A stretch of DNA of 29,166 nt from Dimargaris cristalligena (taxonomy: Eukaryota > Kickxellomycota > Dimargaritomycetes > Dimargaritales > Dimargaritaceae), in assembly GCA_027576995.1 (NCBI GenBank), contig JANBQC010000350.1:1-29166 (forward strand), read 5' to 3'. Position 1 is the stretch's first letter; each line of letters starts with the position of its first letter. Shown here one piece after another: positions 7,190 to 19,200 of the stretch. The notes beneath the pieces were generated by a model. It was not told the DNA's origin. It saw nothing but the letters and a program-made list of their open reading frames with translations, and ran no database searches. The position numbers were made by a program, and so were the translations under genes.

Positions 7190-10100
7190 ATACAGCGAGC
7201 GTGTGCATACTGACGGGAGCATCCCGGCTACGTCCTAGATATGACCCCGGTCCACTGGGATTGCGGAGCTGAGCCAACAAAAAGAAAAAATGAGATAGCA
7301 TAGGGAAGGGCCAAAGAATCCATCAAGGAAAAGGGGAACGCACAGGGAGGACGGAAGGTACTGTCAGGTTTCGACAGCCAGGAGAAGGCACATGCCGGGC
7401 TGGGGGTGATCGGTATAGCTGCCTATAACATGGCCACACTTAAGAAAGGGGAAACAAAAAGTACAAATGGAATGTATAGCCCTACCGGTAAATATAAAAT
7501 TGGAAGGGACATCGGTAAGCAAGGTCGATATCTGAAACTGGAAGCATTACTTCTATTAATTCAGATTAGAGCGGTCGTTTCTGGGTCAGGCAAATCTATT
7601 ATACTATACTATGCAACACGTCTATTAAGAACAATGGGCATGAATATACGATTAAACTGCCTGGCATCGGAGTAACCGCCAGTCACGGTCACTGTTTAAG
7701 CTCCCCAACTCGTTACCAAGACAGTGGGCTGAAAGTTGATGCCGTAGCATGACATTGCACCGACCAGTTGGGCTGTGTATTTTGCACCAGGGTAAGGAAA
7801 ATGGGCCAGTGCGGTACCAGAATCTGCCCAGTTAATGCGGGAAACCAAGATACATTCAAAAAAAAAATCGGCAAAGTGGTGCATAAATTACTTGGATAAA
7901 TAATGTGCCCGATAGAGGCAGTGGAAAAGCGGCTGATAGCAACTGAGCTATTTAATCACAGCCCAAAGTAAGGCGCTATAAAGGAGGACGGGGTTCTTAA
8001 GGTCCAATCTATTTGACAGCTGACTGTGAACACGTCCAAAGTTAAGCGGACGAGATGCGTGGGGGCGTAGGAAGGGAGGGGGGAAGTTGGCGGTTTGCAT
8101 ATGAAACCAAAAGCACTTTGACCTATCCATGGAAGTTTCCTGTAAGGTGGATAGCGGAGGGCTTCAATGGAGGTAAATTACCCCTAACTCATAAAGCCCA
8201 CCACCCCTTCTCCCACTTCGAACATTAGAATGGGTTGTGTAAGGAGGAAGGGGTGGTGCAGACGAGAGCACCAACCGGAATGGTACTTGCGTAAGCTGGC
8301 CCCAAAGCAGCAGACAACCACCCCAGACACGAACTATTTTACCAAACCGGGAGACGAGCGGACTACCTACCGCCACGGCCAATTTGCGTCCCCCTCACAT
8401 AATGGCGACTAGGGTACCAGCAGACAAGCTACTGCATCGCCGACTGTGGGTCGGAAAGCGATGGGGGCGGTGAATGGTGGGGGGGTCCATGGGCGTAGAA
8501 TAACCGTGCCCTTGCCCTCTTCAGCAGTAGCCGTCCCTATCGAAAAAATATAATAGGGAAATAAAAATATCTACCCACATCGATTGATGATTTCAGGGGG
8601 TGTTCGGAAAAGGCGGTAAATAATCATGGATTTTGTGGCGAATGCAATACTGTAACCAAGGCACTGAGCCAACCCCCCCCCCCCTTGAGTGCTCAGTTTG
8701 GAGGTGAATATTGACTGGTGAACCGCCCGATGTCCTCCCAACCCAGTTAATATGAGCCAGGCTGCGTGACCAAAATGGAAGCGCTGGAGGTAACTATGCG
8801 ACTATTTCAAAATAATACAGTGGAAATTTGCGTAAGTAGACCGCCGACATCAGCCAATAATGCAGTATGGTTCCTTCCCAGGCATTAGTTTGCCAAAGTG
8901 GGTCGAGGGAAACGTGTGGCCCAAACAACAGTGGCTAAGCCTGGGAAGAATCTGGGCGATTCGTATGGATAATCCAGTCGGAAAGGGAAAGCACAGCATT
9001 GTTGAAGTGGCAGCAGGCAAATACATAAATAGTGGAGGTATCTAAATTGGGCACTTGGCAACTAGAAAGGCCCTGCCGAGGTTAGAGAATGCACCCATCC
9101 CAATTGACACACTCGGAAAGTTGGCATTTACAATAACGAGTGGTTTTCAATTAATAGCTAGTTGGTATTTCGGTGATTTGTGCTCTTTAGGGGCGTCATA
9201 ACGCTTAATCTAAAGAATCACTCCAAATCTTCTGCGTCTTAATATGATAGCTGGATTAATAGTTGTTGTGGTGTATTGCATGGCTGATTCACCGCTATTC
9301 AGTTGAAATGGAAGGTGCCTATTTTTTATCCGTAATCTAAGGTAGGCTGCCTTAATCATATCGAAAAACTACACTAAATTACCCATTGCATCGCGAATAA
9401 TAATAGAACCATAAAATGAAACATTGAATAAGAATCTCCCCGGTTCAGCCAACGTCGCCTTAAGTTGTGGATGAACTGTTGACTCGGACCGATGGAACTA
9501 GTTAAGGAGAAGAAGGTTAGGTTGGGCTGGGTTGTGGTGACCCACCAATGCATGTTTCAGGATCTGCACGACTCATGTCGCTCGATAAACAGTTTAACCC
9601 CCCTCCCATCCCCCGTTTTTTTTCTTTTTGGCGTTTCCTCCCACTGAGAGTCCGACTATTTCAAATAACAGTAAACCCGGAAAAAATACTATATGGGAAC
9701 AAGAGACGGGAAGACTTACAATATCGAAAGGGGGCAGCGCATCACGGGTGAATGGATAGGTACGCCAACGCCGCGCTGCATGCTTTCCAGACTCTCCTGA
9801 AATGTATGGAAGTACCAATCAGCCTCACACCAACTCACCTTTATCACACTCACTTTCACCCCCCTCCCCTCTCCCTTCTCTCAACCCCTAGCCTCAACGA
9901 CCGGCTTCTATTTTAACCACATCGGAACCAGTTCTGGCGCGGTTTCACATATGCGTGTCCTTTACTTACGCACACACCCCCTCGCCCATAACGTAACTAT
10001 CGTTAGGTGTGGTACCATTTGGGAGAACAGCAGCCCTGAATTCTAAAAGGAAAGTTTGGGCTCAAGACTAAGACCAAATCAATCAAATGACGTTGGCATG

Positions 10101-13100
10101 AGAGCAGCAGACCACGTAGGACGTAAGGGGGGTGGTGTGCACGAATTCATATCCGATACTCGGGCCAGTAGAGTCCCATTCAGTCGGACCTTAGCCTGGA
10201 CCCCCAGGGCTAGGCAGCCGTGACCAACCTAAAGACTTACATTGGCAATGATGCACCTATGATAAAACGCAAAGTAACCACCAAAAGAACAGAGGGGGGG
10301 TAACCGGAAACATACCAAGAAATCTGTATTCACGATAGGCCTGAGCCAAGGGTTGGGTGTAAACTGGCTGACACCAACAGATAGTTGGCTACCAGTTAAG
10401 GGAAATATTGTAAGACCAAACGGGAACTCCCTAACATTCGCCTTCACTTTCGGAATTACAATAGCAACTGAGAGTGGCAAACAATGTAGCGGGCGGATAT
10501 TCAAATTTACACCCCCCAGTCGATACTCATTTCCAAATCACAACGACCTGGGAACCAGCCCATAGTCTATTAAAGGCGCTGAGTTTACTACAGTACTCTC
10601 ATTCTAGTATAGAACGGGATGGTTTAGTACACATTAGCATCCCCTCCTCTCCCTTTCTCTATTGGACAGAAGGCACAGTCGGGGCAATATAGCCAACCCG
10701 CCAAAAGCAATGCTCCTACAACTCGTGGACCATTTGATGCTATCCTAAATATGGGTAACGGCCGAAAAGATGATCTCCGAATCATTTACACTATTATAAA
10801 CTCACCGGTTAAATAGTGGACTATCGCCAAAAGTACGAATGACCCTGTATGAACAGCGCCAAATGGGCACTTTAACGAATCACTAGGTTACAGAAAAAGA
10901 TGCACGGCCTTCTTTTACCGCGCATTAAGAAGTGCGGATCCTTGGCCCCCCTCTTCCTATCCCCCAACCAAGAAGCCATCAGCATAAGCCATTTTTCGGG
11001 ACCGTGACCCGGGGGCTATTGGCAATTACTAAACGTTGAGAATGTAAGTTTTATATCGGCGGAAGACAAAGCAGATCATATGTCGGTTTTTACGATGACC
11101 GACACAGGGCATTAACGATTGGTTGAGCAGCTCACGGGAAAGGTAGCCGGGCCATGTGGTGTTTTATTATGATTATTTTACAACGGTTGTTTAATGCCAT
11201 GACCGTGATGCAATGGACTTAAATTGCCGGCCTCATAGTACCGAACTATGCTTCTGCTTAACACCAAGGCGTGATACGATTGGTTCGGCGGTTTACTCCC
11301 ACTCCTGAGCCTGAACCATGCCGCCCTCTGTAAACCCAACCGTAGGTATGAGGCACAGATCGAGATCGGGTGAGCCGGGAGAGGGCAATAATGCCCTATA
11401 TACATTCTAGGAGAAAACAATAGACTTGATAGGGTAGCGAGCCAAACACAGTCAGTCCCCTGTTGGGTACTGAATCCACTCATAGAAACCGGTCAAAGGC
11501 AGATGACGCTCGAGCGCCCAGTCTAGTGGCTATACACCTAGAGTGCAGCGAGGGGCAAATGGAGAAGGCGGGAGGGAGAGGGATAATTTAACGGTGGGAG
11601 TGGGCCAGGCGACTGGAGGCTAGAAGAAAAGAAGCTGGATTACACCAAAGAAGGGCGGAGGAGTGCATCACCCACCACGCTGCAAGGCTATCCTGATATG
11701 GTAGGAGGCGTTTCTTGGAATCTTAACCGGGACTAGCTAGGAGTCAATGCAGAGATGAAGGTCGACGATTAATCATTCTGTTCATCAGCTGAGAACACGG
11801 TTGGCAAGACTTGGTCTATTCGCCAAACGCAGTTAGGACCAACAAACCGGTAGCCATGTATAACAAGTCAGCCACTGGGTTATCTATGTTCGGATTTGGT
11901 GGTTTGGACTGCGCTGTAAAGCCAACGTTTGTCCATTGTCCGGTTTAAAATGGCTGAGGTAAAGAAGGGTGGAGTAGAGCCGAGAAGATGGGTGAGGGGG
12001 TGCCCAACTTGGCCTAGTCAGACGACATTTAAAACTCATATTTAGGGTGGGGGCGTGACTCGTCTTTGGGCAAAAGGATGGTACAGTCTCTGGCGATACT
12101 AGAACTCGGTGTATGGTGGCGTATTCGTAGTGCGGTGGACGAGGGTCGGTAGATTTACCGTAAAAGCTGAAACAGTCCATGTCAGAGTGGCGCTGACAAG
12201 AAACGCTTGGTAAACCGAGGGAAGAAATACAGCGACGACCGTCGGACATTTCGGAGTGGGAAGGAAGGGCTGTATGTTGCCCCTCCGCGGCGTTGCCAGG
12301 GACCACTAGGCGTGGTTTAGGGATAGCCACTTGAAGGGTAAGGTTCGAAACGGTTAATGGTTGGGGATAATCAACCATCCATACTAGTACGAGGACCAGG
12401 ACCAGGAGGTAGAAAGGGTGGCTACTAGTATAAGTCAGCCTAAGCCACTTAGCCCAACATTACTAAAATATATATATGAATCGGGGATTACCAACCAAAC
12501 AATTCAAACCAGGAGAGGGCGGGTTACGCACAATAGCAGCGGGCATCCGTACGCCGGCTGTGGTCGAATTAGATATCCGGTGGCCCAGGTCCGAGTGTTT
12601 GGCATGGACAATGATTACTGGGGCGTCTCGCTTATAATTTATCCAGGCGTATACCGAACTAATCTCTAGCACGCCAAAAACCATTATTAGTCAGTCGTCA
12701 CCCACGCCATGCGTACGGATGAGGAGAATACTGTTGCTGGTCCGTTGAATATTCGGGCCGTCAAAAGTCGGTTCGACCAATGAACAGAGGGTAGACTACT
12801 CCATTAAGGGGGGTCATTTTACCACCCCCAGCCCTTGGCATATGGCTTTTAAAAAAGAGAGTTTAAAGAGTCATAAACCAGATGGAGTACAAAACTGGTT
12901 TAATGATTTCTCAGCCCATGTATAGTGCTGCAACCCGCGGCAGGCCATCATACAGAGCCGCCACTGAGCAGCAGCTGAAACGCCCAGTCCAGGAGACCTT
13001 TTTAAAATAAAGGGGGGGGGAAGGAGGAATTGATATTTGATATGTTATACGCCTCTCTGTATTGCCCACCTTTCGCCGCTTGGTGATGGTGGCTACTTTA

Positions 13101-14200
13101 TCCATCCTTGGGTGAGCCACCTGTGGCCCAGAGGGACGGATGGGGAGGAGGATACCCTATTGGGCTGGGTTAGCCGGATATGTCCCGTTTTGGTCCAGCC
13201 AAGACTTCCCTCCCACCCAGACAGCGGGTCAGGCAATAGCTTACCAGGTGGCGGCTGTAGGTCCTACCGAGACACCCCGGACTTGCCGACCCCAACTAGG
13301 TACCTCTCTCTTGCGATGAAGGGCGGTCTCCTCTTTTGGTACACATTGGGGCGGAGTAGCCCTCTCCCCCCTCTTCCCCTGAATACATTTGGCTGGACAC
13401 ACACCATTAAAAGACAAACACGCGTGCGCATTGCAAAGAAAAAGATACCAATCACCCAGCGCTGTGTATACTGGCGGAATGGGATTCAATGGGGCTGTAG
13501 TTGGCTACTATAAGATTGATTCGATGTGAAAGAAGTTCTAACCAAAGTACATTAGTAATGTAGGTATTTGAGGGGGAGGGGCATTAGGGACAGAGAGAAA
13601 TTGAGGGATATAAAGGCCGGCTCGGTTGTCTATGCTCACTCAGCCGGCCCATATAGTGAGTATGCGATGCTACCCGGTATTATACCCCAAAGCGGGTGGC
13701 CTAGTCATGAAAGCAGGCACATGGGGTCTCTGGATACTGGCCTTAAAAAAGGTTTTTATGAATGGACATTAAGACTGAGCCGAGGACTATTAAAATAATG
13801 TATAGCTTTAACTGGGTCAGTCAGTCGGTTAGTGGGGTAGTGGGAGTGGACAGGGAGCCCTCCCCTAGGATACTGCTATGTAAAACTCAAAGTCTAGTTT
13901 CCTCCAGTCCTCTTTACTTACTCTCCCTGTTCCGCCTGGTGGGCGTGTGGGGGGGGAGGGAGAGAGTCAGAGATAGAGGCAGAGGGTGCCGGGCTAACCC
14001 GCGATACAGTGAGCGAGCCGGCGAATAGACAGAGGGAGGACGGCGATCGTCTCTAACACGAAGTGAACCGAAACAGCCAGTGGACCTGCACAGACTGATG
14101 CTGGGCCACACAGGCTCTCTCCTATTCCCTCTGGCCGGAAAAGGCAACCCAGCCAGTATCCGCACCGCCATTGCTATCCCGCTTATAGTGGTCACAAGGG
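7190..14200. other. Long gene-free interval
   Basis: About 7 kb without a supportable gene. The longest open frames (11884-12378 on the minus strand, 164 codons; 13037-13513 on the plus strand, 158 codons) are about what chance yields in a window this size. Neither has a family motif, signal peptide or splice pattern. The stretch holds a run of 12 C at 8673-8684, a run of 9 G at 13012-13020, purine-rich blocks at about 7260-7400 and 11540-11660, and a CT-rich block at 9840-9895. Small intron-rich genes or noncoding transcripts cannot be excluded by eye. Confidence 0.4.
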
Positions 14201-14208
14201 TATATAAG
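14201..14208 (+). promoter_or_regulatory. TATA box upstream of the two-exon gene
   Basis: TATATAAG in a GC-rich setting lies 401 nt upstream of the ATG at 14602. A strongly CT-rich stretch from about 14230 to 14600 follows, as expected for a fungal leader. If used, the transcript would start near 14235 with a leader of about 370 nt, which might itself contain an intron. Confidence 0.55.
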
Positions 14209-14601
14209 CCCCGGCGACCGCCGGCTTACCGTGGCTCCTCATCAACTCATCTCGTCTGGCCCCTCTCCATTTATCGGTTATACTTCAGTATTATCCTCCT
14301 AATTTGGCCCAAAATAACTGTCTCTTTTAAACTACATCCTCTCCTTTTCTCTTGAACATTATCCAAATCCACCTCACTCATACATATATACACACAGACA
14401 CACATTACTCTTGGACTTGGTGCATTATCCTCCCCAATCCCCTTTACTCGATCGACTTCCCAGCGACCACTGCTCTCCCTGATACCCTGAATCTACCCCT
14501 TGTTTTCTTTGCGTTGAATACACATCTAGTTCATTTCCCTCTCCTTGGACTCTCTTTTCAATCACTCGGCCTGTTCTCTCCTGTGTAATTCCGACAACAT
14601 T

Positions 14602-15899
14602 ATGGACCCCTTCCAGCCTCAGTTCATTAGCCATATGAATCCCTCTGCCGTGGACGGCCTGCCCCACGCTAACCGCGCCCCTGGTATGCCTACACATGGT
14701 AAGTCGTGTTTTTATATATATTCTTCTCATCGCTTAATGGCCCGGGCCCAATTGTATATATACCCTAGCGACCGCTCCCCCGTTTCCTGGTTTGCCACAG
14801 AATCACTTTCCTTCGTTGCATCCCATTTTTCATTGGCGCACCTAGCCTATTTCTCCCTACCTTTCTCTTTCTAATCACACCTTCCCCATTTCTCTATGAT
14901 TTCTGGTCATTGCTGATTTTCGAATCATTAGACCGCCTTCGAGGTACCCGGGATTCACTTCTCCAGCACGCGCGCCAGCGTAGCCAGATTCGTCGTCTTC
15001 GTCCTACCTACGGCCGACGGAAAACCCAAATCCAGTCAGTTAAAATGGTCCACCCCGCTGACTACAACTACCGCCTGCCGTCGAATACCACCACCAATGC
15101 CCCTGCTCTGGGCCGACTTCCTTCCCAAAGCACTCTGGTATGCACTCCGATTGGCGGTGGGCTCCAATCCACTAAGTGGACCCCTCAAGTAGTGACAACC
15201 GCTGTTTATCACCGGCGCCCTCTCAACCACGGCCTCCCCGTGGCCGAATTCCCCCCCACCCTGTCCGGGGTGCCCACCGAACCATCCTCGTTCACGGATG
15301 AGTTTGAGTTCGATAGTGACTACCACCACCAGGACCACCATAGCCAAGACCGCTGGTTGCTTTCGGCCAACGGGGACCTGATCCCAGACGACGGAAAAGA
15401 CGATACCGAGGGGGAAGACGATGACTTCTTCCAGCGGTTACCGATTGACCCCATCCCTATGGATATCCAAAACCAGACCTGCTCACTGCTGCATTTGGCG
15501 CTGCAGGGCGGGGTTTCGGATGCCGACAAGTTCGGGGGAATAGGCTACCAGGATGAGGAAGTGGATGAGATGGACGCCTTCCATACTCCCCGCAACAACC
15601 TAGCCCTGTCGTACTATTTCCTCCCCGGTACCTATAATGATACTTTGGCGCCGCAACATCGGGTGCGCAACCAGACGGGGTCCACCACTTCTTCCTCTTC
15701 GACCCACTGTTCCGGCTCTACCACTACTACTACCACCACCAACTCCATGTTTGATGCCGCTCTCCAGGAAGAAATCGACCGCGCCAACTATTACTCCCAT
15801 CGGAGTACCGTCTTGCGCCTGTTTGGGTTCAACCCCGACCTTCCTATTGAGTCTGTCCACCAATCCTTAAACGCCGACTTTATCCGTACGATGCTTTAA
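14602..15899 (+). CDS. Acidic Ser/Thr-rich hypothetical protein, two exons
   Basis: Exons 14602-14698 and 14932-15899 join in phase 1 (G plus AC gives Asp33) into one frame of 354 residues. Upstream are a TATA box and a CT-rich leader. The N-terminus (1-32) is short and Pro/His-rich. Residues 36-63 are strongly basic (QRSQIRRLRPTYGRRK), like a nuclear localisation signal. Residues about 155-172 are acidic and His-rich, and 185-197 are almost all Asp/Glu. Residues 282-303 are a Ser/Thr tract encoded partly by ACC/ACT repeats. The last 45 residues (ALQEEIDRANYYSHRSTVLR then FGFNPDLP) look ordered and may be the conserved core. There is no signal peptide or membrane segment. Alternating basic and acidic low-complexity parts suggest a nuclear or regulatory protein, but that is inference; I recognise no family. 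Codon positions are GC-rich like the kinase gene. Confidence 0.8.
14699..14931 (+). other. Spliceosomal intron, phase 1
   Basis: The donor GTAAGT at 14699 and acceptor ATTAG ending at 14931 bound a 233-nt CT-rich intron. A branch-like TGCTGAT lies about 20 nt before the acceptor. The phases of both exons agree exactly, which supports the junction. The GTAAGT donor is the same as in the GH16 gene. Confidence 0.8.
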
Positions 15900-16260
15900 A
15901 TTGCAATCATCGAGGGAGAAATTACTCCCTTCTGAATTACTATATCCTAATGTTATTTAGCCTTCGCGTGCGATATGCTAATTACTTCTGTATACAATCC
16001 GCCCACCACATCCGTAACCTACCTAACTCCCCCTTAGTGCCAATTAACGGCTTTAATGATTAATACCAGTGCTTTTAAATCGTACCATTTCATCCGATAA
16101 TACTTATTGATTGCCTCCATGTTCGAAATTGTTTTACTATACGATGGCAACACCCCCCCCTCTCCCCCTCATACTATTCATTATATTGCCCTAAAACCCA
16201 CCACCACCCAACACTGTACAAATACAATAAATCCGACTACCATTTTTAAATTGTTTGTGT
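15900..16260 (+). other. 3' flank with hairpin and poly(A) signal
   Basis: Just after the stop codon AGGGAG (15913-15918) pairs with CTCCCT (15925-15930) over the loop AAATTA. AATAAA occurs at 16226-16231, about 330 nt past the stop, after a C-rich stretch at 16150-16170. This is a plausible 3' untranslated region. The hairpin's role is unknown. Confidence 0.4.
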
Positions 16261-19200
16261 GAGCCGTGTGGCTACATGGGGGAGTTCATGAACAAGTCTT
16301 CTGACACAGTATTTCGAAGAGATACACTGAGCCTTTGTATTGGCCTGTCCATTAATTTTGGACTGAATGTGACAAATATGGATGGGAATATTGAGTTCCC
16401 CATCATCGTGTGTTGCTCCTGGTTCCATGATCCGACCCGCCTACTGAACCCCAGATAATCCAATAATGGCATTATCAGTATATTGCGATGATAAGTACAG
16501 CCCTAATTTTCCCATTGGGACTGAAGCAGTGCGCATTCTTCAGTAGAGACGAGTTTTATAATAACTAGCCAGCCAATTGACTAGTCCGCCGGCGCACTCG
16601 TTGACTGTAGGGCTAATGTAAACTCCCGGCAGATGGCCGGCCAACCCCATGCGGGGAATATGTGTTAAAGAGTCCACGAGTACAAACGGACTGAGGGTGA
16701 AGGAGTGAGAATAGGCGATGATCGCCCGATTGCACTCACTCCACAACTGAGGAAACGATCGACGCCAGTAAGTGTGCCTTGTGACTTTTGATAGGAAGCC
16801 CAAGTGTTTGATTACAAAACCAATCCTGCTGCATCCCAGTTTAGGCTCGCCCCCCATTCCCCTATTCCCTTGTTATCTTATACTGTCTTCGATACACCCA
16901 TGCTCCATCTGTTGGATAAATGGGGAATGCAGAAGGTGCTGGGGTTGGTCCACGGTATTTGGCATTTCTCCATGCCAGTACAAATGACTTTGCCATTGGT
17001 CACCGAGGAATAGACCGGTCTATAATTTTTAAACAGTAGAAATGTCAAGTTAACTGCGCAGGTTTATGGCCAATCAACAAGAGTAATGGCAACCCCACCG
17101 GGTCCAAATAATTCCACCGCATCAAATTAAATTAATACTGCCGAGTCGATACCCCTATATTTCGTTGTATTTATATTAGTTGCTGGATTATTATGATGGG
17201 AAGTCACATCATTCCAAAGCGGGCTTTCCACAAACAGACACGCTGCGTGACACCTTCCTTCTCAACCTTTAGCCGCTTATCTTTTTCAAGGTTTCTTCCT
17301 ATTGTATCCCTCATACGAAGAATAGCATACGCACACCACCGCGCCCTGGCGGTTACTGAGGTGACTCAGCCTCACACTAGGAAATCTGGCAGCTTACACA
17401 TCACGGAGCGCCCCGCTTAACCCTAGACGTCCACCTTCAATCGTTACCAGGGCAGGGTACCCATGGAAAAGGATTTACCGTGGTTTGACCCATGCTATCT
17501 TACTATCCCTCACTTACATGTTTTTTTTTTAAATTTTGATTATTGATTTCAAGGTGGATTATCCCTTCACAGGCTTGTTATTTAACTACCACATATCTAT
17601 CCATCCCTCACTGATTTGGACTTTAGGATAGCTGACCCTTCTCAGGTGACCACCATTTTATAATCGACAAAGCCCGTTAAAATGAAGCGATATACAACCT
17701 ATTACCCATAACTCGAGGCATTCTAAATACCAGATTAGACGGGATAGTTCATAATACAGCTGAGGATGCGATTAGGTGTCTAGCGCGATTAATTCATCAA
17801 GTATCGATTGGTGAAAGTAAATATATGTATAGATTTCTTTTAATGAAAAAGGCTGGTCTCGGGGTGCCCAATTCAAATTGCCGGGGCATTGTCGTCAGCC
17901 CTGACGGACACGGTGGAGATACAATTAATTGTAGCTGTAAGTCCGGCAGGCACATTAAAGGTCTCTGGCCCCATTCCTCCTAGACAAGCCTACCCAAACT
18001 GGTCAATCGGTATTTCTTCGCAGTCAATCCCCACTAATATGGAATTAAACATACTATATTTATAATTCCATGGAAAGCCCCTCACCACCACCGCCATACT
18101 GTTTCACATTTCCTTAACTCTGACCGACATGCTATATTTACAACATCCGATCAAAGTGTAAAACGAAGACAGCCGTGTTTTCCTAGCTTGCTATTTAGTA
18201 AACATGTTAAAAGCGGGCACTGAATAATAGATTTCTTCGCAGAGAAAAGTGGGCCCAGCCAAGGCGATCCCTTGCTGAAAGTAGGGTAGAACGTTCTCAG
18301 CAATGCACTCCCCCGAAGGATGATTTCCTTCATGGGTGGATGGCGGGGGAATTATTAGTATAGTAGGGATTCTCCAATAATAGCACCCTCCCCCCCTCTC
18401 TCTCTCTCTCTTTTTTTGGCATTACCTCCTCCGCAATTCTGAATCCTGTCCGTTATAGTCTTGAGCTTTAGTGCAAGATAAACCCCCCAGTCACTAAAGC
18501 GGTGGGTTTTTTTAGACGTAAGGTATGGTTTTACTAAATTGGGTTCATTTCCCACTCATCCCTTGGTCCCTTTTGGATTACACGGCGCGGCCTCACGGAA
18601 TATCGATTGGACCACGCATTTTATCATACGTTCATGTCTTTGGATATTTTTTTAAGTAACAACGAAACAAAAGAGGACCATCAATTAACTAATGGATAAG
18701 CACGTCGCGGTCTACTAGCCGAAGGCCAATTGTAGATGGAGTGTTACATTGCTCCAGAGTTGATGCCATTGGTCATGGTCGCGATCCGTAAACTGTGATA
18801 AATTGTTTAACAATGCCCAGCCAAGGGTACTTACTGTTACCATCCCTCTGCCTACCATTGGTGCGTTTGGTGGAAGAGGAGAACGGGCGGAAATATAAAG
18901 ACTTGAGCGACTGTATAGCGGAAAAAAGCTTGGAGTGTACGTGACGGAGGAGTGAAGAAAATAATGACCCCCTCCTATTTACAATCCGCCTTGGTCAAAT
19001 TTAAACTACCAATGGCATCGCTTGCCGATATCGAACAGTATTGCCAGTCTGTGGACTAGAAAATCGAATACAGTGTTCACTGCAACAAGCAAGCAAGGGC
19101 TACCCCATTGAGCTGTTAGATTCCAAGGGGAAAAGGTGAAATGAGAGAGAAAAAAGAAGAGTATAAGGCCGGTGCCCACTGTGTGAGGGTATGTAGGTAA

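Noticed and set aside
11884..12378. 164-codon minus-strand open frame
   Set aside because: A frame of this length is expected about once by chance in 29 kb at this composition. The translation is Ser/Pro-rich without any motif, signal peptide or flanking splice pattern.
13037..13513. 158-codon plus-strand open frame
   Set aside because: Chance-compatible length, no recognisable domain, and the apparent protein changes character every few residues in step with C- and G-rich tracts.
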